From Anisodus tanguticus (taxonomy: Eukaryota > Streptophyta > Magnoliopsida > Solanales > Solanaceae): 64,000 bases of DNA. The position numbers were made by a program, and so were the translations under genes. Below are positions 1 to 11,400 of this stretch, in pieces. The number at the start of each line of letters is the position of its first letter. The stretch's first letter is position 1. Location of the stretch: NCBI GenBank assembly GCA_034509755.1, contig CM067539.1, positions 29,886,001 to 29,950,000 on the forward strand. The letters are read 5' to 3'. Below the pieces are notes generated by a model. It searched no databases, was not told where the DNA came from, and saw only the letters and a program-made list of their open reading frames with translations.

Positions 1-860
1 CTTTGAGTTCTGTAGATCTGGAATATTAAGTTCCGGATAATCAACAACTTCCGAGTCTTGTAGCTCTGGAACGTCTGGTTCCGGACAGTCAGGCACTCGC
101 GGGTTCTTGTTAACTTCCAGCAATTACTTCTTTTTTCCTTCTCAAGGAAAGTTATCTTCAAAGAATTCAGCATTCTTTGACACCAAGAGGCGATAAGCAC
201 TACTGTTATTTGCAGATCCAGTGGATATGTAATTTACAGTCTTAGGTCCAACTAGACCTGTTTCAGTATTCCAACATCTACCAAGCCACCCCACATCACA
301 ATATTTGTATGTGAGATCATTTTCATGTTTCACACGGACAATTATCTTTATCCTTATGCGTAGTTCTTGTTGAGAATCGCATCAGCTGTAAGGATAGCCT
401 TGCCCCACATAGTTTGGGCGTACGACTTTGCGCTTCGCTAACACTGTTAGATTGAGGTAAGTAATGAGCAATCGTTTAATGAATGATTCTTCACATTCTC
501 CCCCTCTATCACTACGAATTCCTCAATCCGTAGGCTTAGTTAATTTTCAACTTCTGCTTTGTAACGCTTATCCGCTTCAACAACTTCATATTTGCTTTTC
601 TACAAAAAAAGATGCAATATGTTGTACCATCATCAATGAAGGTCACAAAGTACTTGTCTTCCCCCACTATTTTGTATAAACTTCAAATCACCCATGTAGG
701 TGTGACTAAGTTCTAGAGGAGCAATGTTTCTTTCGCTATTCCTTTGACGGAATGGAAAGGTGATTTTGCCTCTTCGCCTACCTTACATTCATTTTGAGGG
801 TTTATGTCGACAGAAGGCAACAATCTCAACTTCGTTAGATTTTGAATGATTTTCTATTTA
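1..860 (-). pseudogene. Copia A integrase/linker remnant
   Basis: A 63-codon frame at 142-333 contains VGPKTVNYISTGSANNSSAY, matching the integrase C-terminal region of element E at 59565-60125 (IGPKTVDCIFIGYANNSSAY). The following bases, to about 700, match the integrase core region of E at 60140-60240 at nucleotide level. The frame is broken several times, so no functional protein is possible. In the intact family this would be the DDE integrase that inserts the cDNA into the host chromosome. Confidence 0.75.
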
Positions 861-1139
861 ACGTGTCTTAATCTATGATATCATAGATGCACAGATTACA
901 AATATATCATTCATTTAGCTACAGACATACTGCACCATTCTTAGTTATTACAGACCTATTGGACTAATCTCAAACCAGGTTGACCAACAACGTCCCTTAA
1001 ACCAAGTTTGGGGCATGTATCACCTCATTTTAGAGTGATCCCATTCCCTGAAGTCCTATTGAGGACAATCTCTCCAACCCCTTCTACTTTAGAGGTGGCG
1101 TTGATTCACATGAACAACATCTTGCCCGTTGTTAGGGCG

Positions 1140-1510
1140 TAACCGGATCATATGTGATCTGGGTACTCTGGCCCACTCCAGTTGCTTAGGCAAACTGAGT
1201 GTCCAATTTCTTTTCTGCCTTTCTTTTAGCCTTCAGATCATTTAAGACCTGGAAACTTTGGTCCACCTCACTAGATGTCCATTACTTTTCTGCCTTTCTT
1301 TTGGCCTTCAGATCATTTAAGATTTGGAAATTCTGGCCCACCTCACTAGGTGTCCAATATCATCATCTCAATTGAATTCTGGCCCACTCCAGTCACCCGT
1401 AGGCTTTATACGACTGAGTATCCAATATCATCTTATCAAATGAATTCTGGCCCTCTCCGGTCGCCATAGGCTTTGTACAACTGAGTGTCCAATATCATTC
1501 TATCAAATGA
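1140..1510 (-). repeat. Degenerate tandem motif in Copia A internal region
   Basis: Five diverged copies of a unit of about 55-90 bases follow one another. Each carries a version of 'tctggcccactccagt' (or 'tggcccacctcactag') followed by 'gagtgtccaatatcat'. Two units also share 'gccttcagatcatttaag'. The stretch lies between the integrase remnant and the gag-position frame, so it probably derives from gag or pol coding sequence expanded in tandem, but every frame now has stops. The remaining bases between 860 and 1921 show no recognisable domain. Confidence 0.6.
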
Positions 1511-1921
1511 ATGATCTTCTGTCAGATAGTGTGACAGGTTCAACGTCTTAAGATAAGCCATTATCTTTTAGTCTTCTTCCTTGTGATTGGTGCCCAGGGA
1601 AATCTCTGGCGCTTACATAAGAGTGGTAACAGTTTTTGCACAGTCAGTGGATCTCTTTCATTCGTACGTGCGAACATACTTTACACACTTGTCATAATTA
1701 CACTCACAAGAACTGATCTTTTAAGTTTTGTTTACAATAGTCCAATCTTTAACCGGGAAGGAAGGAGATTCAATATTTGATTTTAGAGTGTAGGGAATAC
1801 AAGTTTTAATGAAAACACTTTTATATTCCCAGCCTTGCTTTACACATTTTTATTCAAATATTAACTAAACATTTTATTGATAAAGAAGGATTAAGTTAAA
1901 CCTTTTGAATTCGGGCCCACT

Positions 1922-2341
1922 TCAGTTAGACTGACTGTCCATATCCTCCTTACCATAATTCAGATCCTTTGTCTGGGACAGATATAGGACTTTTGCTATA
2001 TGATAGAACATAATCTTCAGCCTTTTCCTCTTGTCCCAGTTGACATCCTTAGCCTCTCGTGGCCGCTTGTTTCCACCACCCTCGGGAGCAGTGACACCAA
2101 CTCGTCCTTGATCTTTAGCCATACAAGCATGACTATCAGCAGTATCTTGAGGCTCAGCATGAGATTCAGATATTCCTCCTTTGACGGAAACAGACTTGTA
2201 ACTATCGTCAAAGAGAGAACCATAACTAGGCCCAATCTTGAAAGCACGGTTGTGGTTTGAACTTTTAGCAAAAATCTCAACAGAACTGTTTTCAAGAAGA
2301 AAACCACGGCCAGATTTGGTCACACACTTGTCGACCAACAT
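1922..2341 (-). CDS. Unrecognised 139-aa open frame in gag position of Copia A
   Basis: This is an open frame on the element's coding strand; the first ATG is at 2341, and the frame is open a few codons further upstream, to the primer-binding segment. The protein is hydrophilic. A lysine/arginine-rich stretch (GNKRPREAKDVNWDKRKRLK) lies near the C-terminus, and there is no zinc knuckle. I do not recognise the family. Its position directly downstream of the 5' LTR is where Copia gag begins, so a truncated or diverged Gag is the simplest reading. It may also be only a chance frame in decayed sequence. Confidence 0.35.
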   Translation of the reverse strand: MLVDKCVTKSGRGFLLENSSVEIFAKSSNHNRAFKIGPSYGSLFDDSYKSVSVKGGISESHAEPQDTADSHACMAKDQGRVGVTAPEGGGNKRPREAKDVNWDKRKRLKIMFYHIAKVLYLSQTKDLNYGKEDMDSQSN

Positions 2342-2358
2342 CTTTCGAATCACCAATA

Positions 2359-2373
2359 CAATCTTGTCTTAAA
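2359..2373 (-). promoter_or_regulatory. Putative self-complementary primer-binding segment of Copia A
   Basis: Reading the coding strand, the LTR ends at 2376 and is followed by AT and then TTTAAGACAAGATTG. This is the exact reverse complement of a 15-base segment inside the same LTR; that segment's plus-strand copy lies at 2671-2685. No match to the initiator-tRNA-Met primer site is present. The layout suggests that the transcript's own 5' end could prime reverse transcription. The pairing is seen directly; the function is inferred. Confidence 0.6.
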
Positions 2374-2375
2374 AT

Positions 2376-3509
2376 TGTTGGAATATGTAAAGCAACAACG
2401 GGAATAGTAAATAACTATTACAGTGATCGAAAGGATAAACAACAATGAAGACAACAACAAGTTGTCAATATCTTGATCTTGAATGAAACTTCAAATATAG
2501 AACTTGTATTCAGAAATACAAGAACATGAACTTCTACACTTGTGGCTTGTAGATCCGCTGAGAATACGAACGGTTAGAGTCCTTCGTCTGTTAAGTTAAC
2601 ACCTGAAATACTTAGCAACCAATTAGATAAACACAACACCACCGGCTGAGTCGAGAGATGACTCTCTGTCTTTAAGACAAGATTGCCCTCGTATATAGGC
2701 TTTACGGAAGTGTGAACAATAGTCTTCCAAGATGAAACAACAAACTATCAAGTTTGCAAAGCCTACACAAATGATCTCAGCGAAGAACATGAATAATGAA
2801 GATTTCTAAGAGAAGGATTGATATTAGGAAAATCTGATCTCTTTATGGTGTTGTTAACTTATTTTTCTGTTCATATGTGCATATATGTTCATCTATAGAA
2901 TTGAGCCAAAACCTCAATTTATATGTTTGCAAGATGGTCCCTTCAAGTGCCCAAGTAATGGTCATTTAAATGCCATGTAATGGTCCTTTAAACCACCAAC
3001 TAATGCATCCAAATAATGGCTAAGTTATGGAGGAAAAACTGCCAAGTTAATGCTCCAAAACCTCTCCATAATCAGCCAAACTTTTGGACTTCCATCGAGC
3101 ACTCACTGCCTGGGTAGCGCCGCGGCGCTGCAACATTTAACGCCGCGACTCCAGAACCAAATTTGGAATTAGCGCCGCGGCGCTGTAAGGGGGGCGCCGC
3201 GGCCCAGTCCGCGAGGCGCCGCAGCCCTTCTCGGCTCCGCGACCCTTTCCAACTCATTCCATCTTACACTTCGCATAATCCTTCCTTCGTTTACCAACGT
3301 GGAATACTTGTTATTATCCAATAACCACCCATCATTCTATGTCTCAAACATTTCACTTACGTACCAATATCTCTTTCATTAACGAAATTTACGATACTTG
3401 GCACTAAGATTGCACGTGTGTAGAAATGATATTTTCGACGTGCGGGGCCCAATTATTTGTGTCATAAATAATGGGATAAACTTAATTCCATATTAGTAAA
3501 TTTCCAATA
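2376..3509 (-). repeat. 5' LTR of Copia A (1134 bp)
   Basis: The termini are TGTTGG at the left and CCAATA at the right (CCAACA expected). It aligns with the LTR of element E at 56396-57333, for example the end segments 'ggataaacttaattcca' and 'gacgtgcggggcccaatt'. On the coding strand a TATATA-like box (RC of 'gtatatag', about 2690-2697) lies just upstream of the conserved segment CAATCTTGTCTTAAA, the likely transcript start region. A block rich in GCCGCG (about 3115-3245) differs in length and sequence from copy E. Confidence 0.8.
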
Positions 3510-4620
3510 CAAACATGCTCCGCAATCTGAATTACAATAAGCTACTTGCTGATTGTTGTTTTCTGCAAGCATCAATAGACCTAGACTCGGTGCTTCTTTA
3601 ATATATCTAACCACCTTGAGTGCTACTTCCATATGAGACACTTTAGGACAATGCATATATTGACTAAGTACATGTACTGAGAATAAGAGATCAAGTCTAG
3701 TCATTGTAAGATATAACAGTCTCCCTGCAAGTCTCTGGTATCTACTAGGATCTTGCAAGACTGGACCATCCTTGGTCTTGTTGTACTAAATACACTTATC
3801 ATACTAAACAGAGGTTTATTTTTTATTTAGCTCAAGAGGTGTTGCAGCAGTCTTAGCTCCCCTAGCCCAGTCGCAGCTATCAACTCTAGAGCATATTTTC
3901 TCTGAGACAACACAATCCATTTTCTTGATCTTGCACATTCAATTCCAAGAAAAAACTTCAACTCACCCAAGTCTTTTATCTTGAATTTTTCTATAGATAT
4001 TTTCTAGTTGCAGACAACAACTGAGAATTGTTGACAGTGATCAACAAGTCATCAACATAGACTAGAATAATTAGAACATCTGAATCAGTAATCTTTGTAA
4101 AAAAAATGAATAGTCATGATGACTTCGTTTGAAGGCTAGATCAATCAGGCACTCGGTAAGCTTCAAATTCCACTGCCTAGGTGTATGTTTGAGCTCATAT
4201 AGAGACTTATGTAATTTTCATACTTGCTTAGTGTCCCCTATCTAGCAAACCCATTAGGAACCTCCACAAACACCTCCTCTAGTAGATCATCATTGATAAA
4301 TGCATTATACACGTCTATTTGATAGATAAATCAGTGTTTTGCAGTTGCTAAGGCCACCACAATCCTGACAGTGACCATTTTGGCCACTAGGCTAAGAATT
4401 TCATTAAAGTCAAGACCCTTCTTTTGACTATAACCTTGGTTGCTAGTCTGACTTTATACCTTTCAACTTCACCATTAGACTGGTACTTGATTTTATAAAT
4501 CCACCTACACCCAATTGATTGTTTACTTGGTGGTAAATCAACTAGACTCCAAGTGTTATTTTCTTTTAGAGCTGCAATATCTAATTTCATTGCTTCAACC
4601 TATTTAGGATCAACAAATGC
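3510..4620 (-). pseudogene. Copia B reverse transcriptase-RNase H remnant
   Basis: The start of the reverse transcriptase is at 4387-4590 (NNTWSLVDLPPSKQSIGCRW, a standard Copia RT opening). The RT to RNase H link is at 3510-3758 (DPSRYQRLAGRLLYLTMTRL, then VAYCNSDCGAC, where a Trp is usual in place of the second Cys). Between them several frames carry RT-like pieces with stops and frameshifts, so no catalytic YVDD core is readable as one frame. The RNase H frame runs straight into LTR A at 3509. Confidence 0.8.
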
Positions 4621-4756
4621 TTCTTTAAATAAGAAAGTATCATCTTGAGCTGAGTAGGCAGCTAAGACATGCTGATAGAAAGGGAAGATGTGTTTGTATG
4701 AGATATAAAGAGATGGGATATAAATAAGTATTGCCTTTGAAAGTGGTAATATAATA

Positions 4757-5810
4757 TTACATCCATAAGGGTTGTTTGGTAGATCTACAGGACTTTCTTG
4801 GTGGAATAGGACTTTGTGAAGAAATGTGAGGCATACCAGAAGTGGTGGATGAAGAAGGTACTAAAGTATCTGAGAGAATAGTAGGTGTAGTTGTGTTCAT
4901 GAGTGTATCAAAAGTTCTAAAAACTGGAGAGAAAGATACATCAGATGTGGAGGGAGTAGGTGTGGTGTCAGTGTGAGTCGCAGGGGATAAAATATCTAAA
5001 ACAGAAAAGATATGATTAGGAGAAATGTGCATGTGCTTAAATGGAAAAAACTCTTCCTTAAACATAACATGCCTATTGACAAAGAAAATTTTAGAGTGTA
5101 GATCATATAGTACATAACCCATTTGAGTGAAAGAGTATTCTAAGAACACAACAGGTATGGCTCTTGATGAAAAATTGTCAAGATTTCTGAGAGAGACAAC
5201 ATAGCACAGACAACCAAACACCTTAAGATGAGTGAGTGATGGAGGATGTTTATACAATAGTTCAAATGGAGACTTGAATTTTAGTACAGAGGAAGGTAAT
5301 CTATTAAGGAGATATATAGTAGTTAGAACACACTCACCCCAAAACTTTAAAGGAATAGAAGCCTAAAACCTAAGAGCCCTAGCCATTTCTAGAATAGATC
5401 TATGTTTCCTCCCAACTATCTCATTTTGCTAAGGTGTATACACACATGAGGACTGATTAATTATTCCATTATTTTCAATCATAGTTTTGAATTCAGTACT
5501 GGAAAATTCACTGTCATTGTCAGTTTTAAGGACTTTGATAGATGCACCAAAAATATTTATGACTTGTGCAAAAAAGTTTTTTACTACAACAATTGTATCT
5601 GCTTTGGAAGGTATCAAGAAAATCCAGGTGTATCTCAAATAATCATCCATAATATTCACAAAATGCCTTTTATTATTACGAGTAGATACTTTGTAAGGTC
5701 CCTAAATATCACAATGTACCAGTTCAAACATAGACTTTGATGTATGAGTGTTTAAAAGAAATAGTAGTTTAGTATGATTAGCTAGAGGACACACGGTACA
5801 ATGGGAGTGA
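4757..5810 (-). pseudogene. Copia B integrase remnant
   Basis: Frame 5429-5659 carries the integrase core with DDYLRYTWIFLIPSKAD and the second-Asp region KVLKTDNDSEFSS. Frame 4757-5257 carries the C-terminal part LKVFGCLCYVVSLR and VVFLEYSFTQMGYVLYDL, a region typical of Copia integrases (usually FLGYS.. .KGY). The two are separated by a broken stretch where the catalytic Glu segment should lie. It is non-functional in this copy. Confidence 0.8.
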
Positions 5811-5815
5811 GAGTG

Positions 5816-6300
5816 CTAAAAAATTATTAAGTTCCTAAAGTACTTATGCTTCTTTATTACATCTATGGGAGCATGACCTAACCTTTGATGCCATAACAAA
5901 GAATGAAACTCAGTAGAACAGACTTTCTTAGTAGCTTCTTTTATTGACTGACTTGAAAGAGACTTCTGCTGAATTCCTTCCCTAAGTATGTAGAGACCAC
6001 ACTCGTCCTTATCAATCCCCTTGACTTGCCCAGTGTAGAGATCCTGAAAAATACAAAATTCAGAAAAGAATAGGCTGATCATTGTAGTTTTTTTGTGAGT
6101 TTAGACATTGATAACAAATTATACTTGTACTCTGGGATAAAGAGCGCATTAGTGATAACTTGATCCTTAATAACACTAGCCTCTCCAACATGAGACACTA
6201 TTATAATTTTTTCATTAGGTAGTGAAACTGTGCTCCTATTTGACTCTGAAGTGTGTTTACACTTGTTTAACATATCAATTTTAGATGTCATGTGGTTAGT
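5816..6300 (-). pseudogene. Copia B protease and GAG-pre-integrase remnant
   Basis: The protease segment at 6079-6300 reads IIDTEATNHMTSKID. Copia proteases normally have D-[TS]-G-A at this place, so the catalytic triad Gly is replaced by Glu. It continues to the family-typical NALFIPEYKYNLLSMSKL. The GAG-pre-integrase zinc-binding part follows at 5816-6082 with LLWHQRLGHAPIDVIKK. The two parts lie in adjoining frames with an overlap at 6079-6082. Confidence 0.8.
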
Positions 6301-6321
6301 GGCTTCAGTATCAATAATTCA

Positions 6322-7640
6322 CTATTTGGTCACATACTTTGACACTAAAGCAGATAGAATTCTACATGCAGCAACAACTTTGTCAGATGATTCAGTTGTG
6401 GTGGTTCTACTTTCATCTTCTTGAGACAACATTTGTATTATCTGCTTGTATTGTTCTTGAGTGAAGAATGGAGTAGAACTCTGTGCTTGTGGAGTAGAAG
6501 CCATCTGAATTTGAGCAAGACTATGACTAGTCTCCACATGATTTGCATAAGAATCACTTTTATTCTTTGACTTTCACCCTGGTGGATATCCAACTACTTT
6601 GAAGTATTAATATCTTGTATGACCCTTGTATCTACATACTTCACAGATTATGAATCATTTCTTCACTTTGCTATGATGATTGTCATAATGACCTCCTCTT
6701 GGTCCATTGGTTCCACCTCCTAGACCACCTCCACATGATTGACCCGCACCAAGTCCACCTCATTTATGATTGAACATGGTTGTACATTCAATTACATTAG
6801 GATTTACACTAACATGTGTAGTGGTTGCCAAGTTTCTTTGACTTCCTGATCAATCGTTAGAGAATATGCCTTGTTCACACTTGGAGTTGGGGACATCATG
6901 AAGATCTGGCCTCTAGCTTGAGCATAGGACTCATTCAGTCCCATAAGGAACTGAAGAAGTCTCTGATATTCAAAATGCTCATAGAATTTCTTTTAACTCA
7001 GGACATGGACAACCGGGACATGACATTATTGCATCAAACTCATTCCATAAATTTCTAAGTTTTGACTAGTAGTCTGAGACCGACATAGTTCCTTGAGTGC
7101 AAGTATGTATTTCTTTATGCAAGTGAAATACATGAGATCCATTTACCTTATCAAATCTCTCATTCAATTCACATCACACTTTATATGCATCCCATGAATA
7201 CACTATACTACCAAGTAATCCAGGTCTTATATCCCTCATAATTCATGAAAGTACTACAATATTACACTTTTCCCACAAATCATGTAAATCTGATGAGAAA
7301 CTACTTTTAGGATATCGATCATCAACAAAACCTAGCTTACTTTTTCCTAACAGTCCAATTCTCATTGATCTACTCCAAAGTACATAATTCTCTGATCCAG
7401 TTAGTTGAAGAGAAATTAGTGAGCTACCTAGAGTGTCAGTTGATTGAAGTTATAGAGGATGGTTATGATCGATTGATGGAAACGCAGTACTTGTTGTTCC
7501 ATTTGAAGCATTTGTTGGTGCATTTCCAGTTCCTAGATTGCCTGCGATTTCAGTTGCTACATTTGCCATTGATGAACTTCTTTGAATGAACTTCGATTAC
7601 GATCGTAAATCCTAGAATTTTGGTATTTACTCACGATTCA
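6322..7640 (-). pseudogene. Copia B gag remnant with degenerate zinc knuckle
   Basis: Between the primer site and the protease lies a broken gag. On the minus strand around 6600-6660 a decayed CCHC knuckle is readable (CEVCRYKGHTRY, followed by a stop where the last Cys is expected). A linker frame at 6322-6537 (METSHSLAQIQ start) leads into the protease. The 7000-7600 region has no long coding-strand frame. Gag would form the virus-like particle in the living element. Confidence 0.6.
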
Positions 7641-7729
7641 ATTCAATATCGATTGAACCTAAGTACTCTACCACATTTGCACCTTCGACTACCTAAATTA
7701 TACTCGATTTCTACCCTACGATCACTCGA

Positions 7730-7742
7730 GGCTCTAATACCA
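7730..7742 (-). promoter_or_regulatory. tRNA-Met-type primer-binding site of Copia B
   Basis: Directly next to the 5' LTR the coding strand reads TGGTATTAGAGCC, one substitution from the usual plant Copia site TGGTATCAGAGCC, which is complementary to the 3' end of initiator tRNA-Met. Confidence 0.85.
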
Positions 7743-8030
7743 TGATAACCTATTAATGGAGATTGATAGAAGCTTGTAGAAATAGTAAACTAAAAATAGT
7801 AGAAGGAAGAAATGAAAACTATACATAAAAGGAAGAAGAAAGTCGGTTATAGAGAGAGAAATATTACATAGTTGGTTATCTCACAATAATGACTCATAGT
7901 CAAAATTATATTGACTATCATCTATTTATACACACACCAAATACTAATTAACTAGAGTTAGTTAACTCTAACTAACTAACCAACCAGGTCTTCATCTAAT
8001 CATGTAGCTTGTAAACTACATCTCTTAACA
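7743..8030 (-). repeat. 5' LTR of Copia B (288 bp)
   Basis: On the coding strand it begins TGTTAAGAGATG and ends AGGTTATCA, immediately followed by the primer-binding site. A TATA box is visible as TGTATAAATAG (plus-strand complement near 7920-7932). Its partner LTR is not in the window. Confidence 0.8.
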
Positions 8031-9037
8031 TTTATCTCATCCACCATCCCCTAATTAAAGAGGCAAACTCGAGTTCATATTTAAATTTATATCCACAATT
8101 ACACTTGACACTCTTATGGTAAGTTTAATGGTCGACATGTGTATAACTATCATTTCTTTCTAGTCGAATCTATCTATGCCAAATCAATTACTTTTCTAAA
8201 CATGTATTGCATTGTTGAATCACTCATGACTATTAGTAACATGTTAAAGTAGCAACACCGATTGAAACTTTAAGAAACAATCAAGGGTCAAAAGGGTATT
8301 TCAATGAAAAGTTAATTTAACTTTTTGGGGTCTCACAAAAATGAAGAAGCAGTGATCCATTCTTCTATCATCCCATTGATCGCTTAGCACACATGGTATG
8401 AAACACGTGCTACCGTATTCTCATCTTATATTGATACGTGTGTCTTGTTATTTACTCATTCAGCACCGTACAGATCTTGATCTAGACACCTTTAGATGTC
8501 TATTCAAATTTATATATACTTTATCGAATTTTATGCTATATACATACATAAAACTTACATATATTTTTTTTAGAAACCTAATATGAACTTTATACATAAT
8601 TCATACTTAATCCATAAATGAATTTTTACATACCTTACATGAACTTTATAAAGAATCTATACAGATACTTTATATGATCTTTAAATAAAATTTATATAAT
8701 TATATACATATTGCATATAAAGTTTATACATAATTATTTCTGGTGTATGAACTTCATATATGCCCCTCCCAAACTTCAAGCAATCTGATTTCATCATTGC
8801 ACTTGAATTCAATTTCATGCATCACTTTATATCATCACTCTGTATTTGATCTCCACAATTTTGATAGTGATATTGACTCTCAATTGCGTCGCAATTACTG
8901 AAACCATACAATTATAGCTTGAATTTGAATCTAACATGATTCCTTCAATGATGAAATCGATATACCTAACTGTTAAATTTCATCGACCAAGCTGAAAGTT
9001 TTAATCCACCATTGTTAGTTTGCTAAAAGCTTGAATT
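8031..9037. other. AT-rich spacer, no gene seen
   Basis: No domain or repeat boundary is recognisable. The stretch 8510-8760 is rich in loosely repeated 'aactttata(t/c)a' and 'atacata' words, which look like simple-sequence drift. Confidence 0.5.
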
Positions 9038-9400
9038 TGTTAGGTAGTTCATAATATATATGAAGTGGGATTATCCCACAACACAAGGCAAAAGAGTTTG
9101 AAGACTATATATATTAAAAGCCTTGATATTTTCTGATTTTATTTAAAAATTGAATTAAGTGAACATGTTTGTTCATGAAACAAGGTCACGGTTCAGTCAC
9201 TTTTCTAACTCTATAAATAAGGCATTCCATCATGAAGTAGTATGAAAAATCTGCAGGTATAATCTAGGCTATGTTGTATTCTGAATGGAGTTGCTTGTAT
9301 TTTCTCCAATAATGTATACGGACAATATCTCTTTAAGGAAAGTCGATTCTTCACACCTCAAAGTCATTTTTCTTCATTTTGTTTACCTATTTTTCTAACA
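9038..9400 (+). repeat. Copia LTR (363 bp), plus orientation
   Basis: The termini TGTTAG and CTAACA form a perfect short inverted repeat. A TATA box (TATAAATAAGG) is at about 9213, and near the end the segment 'gtatacggacaatatctc' resembles the transcript-start motif of the LTRs of A, E and the solo LTR at 53251. The flanking 5-mers (gaatt and atctt) do not match, because the bases to the right are element-internal, so this is a truncated element rather than a solo LTR. Confidence 0.6.
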
Positions 9401-9607
9401 ATCTTAAAGAGATATTGTTGTGAAGAAGATTACTAATAGAAATAGTGACTCAGGGATAATAAAAAGAAAATGAATAAATCTGGCAGTTGTTGTGGTTGTT
9501 GTTGGAGATCTCATTACCGATTGGTTATAAAATCAGAAATTCTCTGACACGGACTGAATATTAGAGTCTTATGTATAGAGATATTGCTGAATGCTCGGTG
9601 AAAAGTA
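9401..9607 (+). other. Leader of the truncated Copia element, with self-complementary primer segment
   Basis: Two bases (AT) after the LTR comes CTTAAAGAGATATTGT (9403-9418), an exact 16-base reverse complement of 9322-9337 inside the LTR. The remaining bases up to 9607 show no domain; the element is then interrupted by the insertion of element C. Confidence 0.55.
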
Positions 9608-10254
9608 TGTTAGAAAAAGATATCTGTATGATAAGAAATGAATTGTAGAAATTAGATTAGGACGAGATGATTCTCTATCCTTAGAATAATATTAGCCCCC
9701 ACTATATTGCTGATGGAATTAACTTGCTAATTACCCCCAGGATTCCCTAATCTTAAGAACGAATTTTACAGCAACTTATTCGTTCTTCATGAACATGAAT
9801 TGCTTGAAAGAAAGAAGGTTTTCTTGGTTGGAAGATATAAATTGCAAGTGATCTTTTAATCATGTGCCATTCCATATTTAAAGGAATCAAGTACCCTTTC
9901 ATGAACAATTGTAATCTTTCATGAAACAACGTAATCTTTCATGAAGAATTGTGACTTTTCATGAAATCAATGTTTTTTTTAAAAAAAAAAACAGCAAAAG
10001 ATTAAATGATATTTAAGCTCGTGTTCGTGCAAAGTGCTAGTCTTTGATTAATAATATATTAGCATATTATTAATCCAATTATAAGCACATCCAAGCCCAA
10101 TGCATGTTTGGCCCAACTAAATGAACTCTTTTCAATTTAATATACCAAGTACAAAAGTACTTATAAACACATCAACCTTTTCTTATTCTTCCAATGTGGG
10201 ACAAACTCCCATACACATCTTCCTAACAAACACAATTGAAGACTATATACAACA
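9608..10254 (-). repeat. LTR1 of Copia C (3' LTR, 647 bp)
   Basis: It starts TGTTAGAAAAAGATATC and ends CTATATACAACA on the plus strand. It is followed by 'acccccc', which on the coding strand is the purine-rich AAGTGGGGGG primer for second-strand synthesis just upstream of the 3' LTR. It is nearly identical to LTR2. Confidence 0.85.
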
Positions 10255-11400
10255 ACCCCCCACTTAGTCTTCAATTTAACAAAAGTGCTTAGATGAAAGT
10301 ATCTTGCGATTTGAACTTTCACTTAGTTACAGTTCTTCAAAATCCTAACGAAATTAATGGCGGCTTAAAGCGTTTGAGCCAAAATTCCTTATGCTAGAAT
10401 CGGAAGACCGAACACACAATTATTCTTTTCCATGTTCATATCGAGGTAGCACCATTATGGCCATGTGCTCCACCTGGTTTCATAGACATTTACAAAAGTT
10501 CGACCCAAAACTCTTGTTAGAAGCGGCACCACTTCTTATGTCTATATAGGTGAAATTCTTCCATTACCGAATTTCATTAAGAGTATATTACTCATCCTAT
10601 AAAACATACACTAGAACAATAGTTACACTAGTGTGACCTAATCGATCATCAACAACTTGTTATTACCACATTGAACCTTTTAACCATGGGTATTCATAGA
10701 AAAAGGTTGGGTTTCCATTGTTGCTGATTAATTCAAACTGGTCGCAAGCCCATTTCTTGACTTGTTCCATAAATCATTTCTCTTGGAAGTCCTTTAGTAA
10801 AAGGATCTGCCAAATTGTTACAAGACCTTACATAAATCACGATTACAATCCCGTCGGATATTAACTGTCTCACATACGCATGTCTCAAACGATGTGTCTA
10901 GACTTACCATTATAAATCTTATTATAAGCTCTAGACAGAGTTGCCTCACTATCACAAGTGCAAAGAAATGGTGGCATCGATTGTGGCCACAACTTTATAT
11001 CCAATAACATATTTCTCACCACTCTGCTTCTTTGCTCGCTGCCCCCAAAGCTAAAAATTCAGCTTCCATGATAGAATGTGTGATACATGTCTGTTTCTTT
11101 GAGGCTCAAGAAACAGCACCACCACCGAGCATAAAAATCCAACCACTTGTGGATTTATTATCTCCATCACTAGATATCCAACTAGCATCTGTATATCCCT
11201 CAAGTACAATGGAAAATTTCCATAATGCAAAGCATAACTTTTGGTTCTTTTCAAATAACCAAAAATTCTTCCAATTGCTCGCCAATGTTACGTACCGGAT
11301 TACTAGTAAATCTAGAAAGTTTGCAAACTGCAAATGCAATATCAGGCCTAGTACAATGTGTAGCATACATCAAGCTACCTATTGCACTAGCATACTCTAG
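10255..11400 (-). pseudogene. Copia C RNase H domain, first unit
   Basis: RNase H fragments lie in two frames: 11106-11366 (EGYTDASWISSDGDNKSTSG) and on to about 10870, where the tail end of the domain is readable by comparison with 15441-16504. At least two small indels relative to the second unit break the frame. The bases 10255-10850 between this domain and the LTR are non-coding. RNase H would remove the RNA strand after reverse transcription. Confidence 0.75.

Larger units (their letters stand above)
1..3509 (-). mobile_element. Copia retrotransposon A, 5' part
   Basis: Minus-strand Copia element running off the left edge of the window. Reading leftwards from its 5' LTR (2376-3509), it holds a primer-binding segment, an unrecognised open frame in the gag position, a repetitive degenerate stretch and integrase remnants at about 1-860. 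The LTR and integrase parts match element E (56396-60285), so both belong to one family. Its right edge abuts element B in the middle of B's RNase H frame. This suggests that A inserted into B and that the rest of B lies beyond the window; the nesting is inferred. Confidence 0.8.
3510..8030 (-). mobile_element. Copia retrotransposon B, 5' LTR to mid RNase H
   Basis: A minus-strand element in Copia order: LTR (7743-8030), tRNA-Met-like primer site, gag, protease, integrase, reverse transcriptase, then part of RNase H. Pol is heavily broken. The 3' end, from the RNase H core onward including the 3' LTR, is cut off at 3510 by the LTR of element A. Unlike elements A and C, it uses a conventional tRNA-type primer site. 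Confidence 0.85.
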
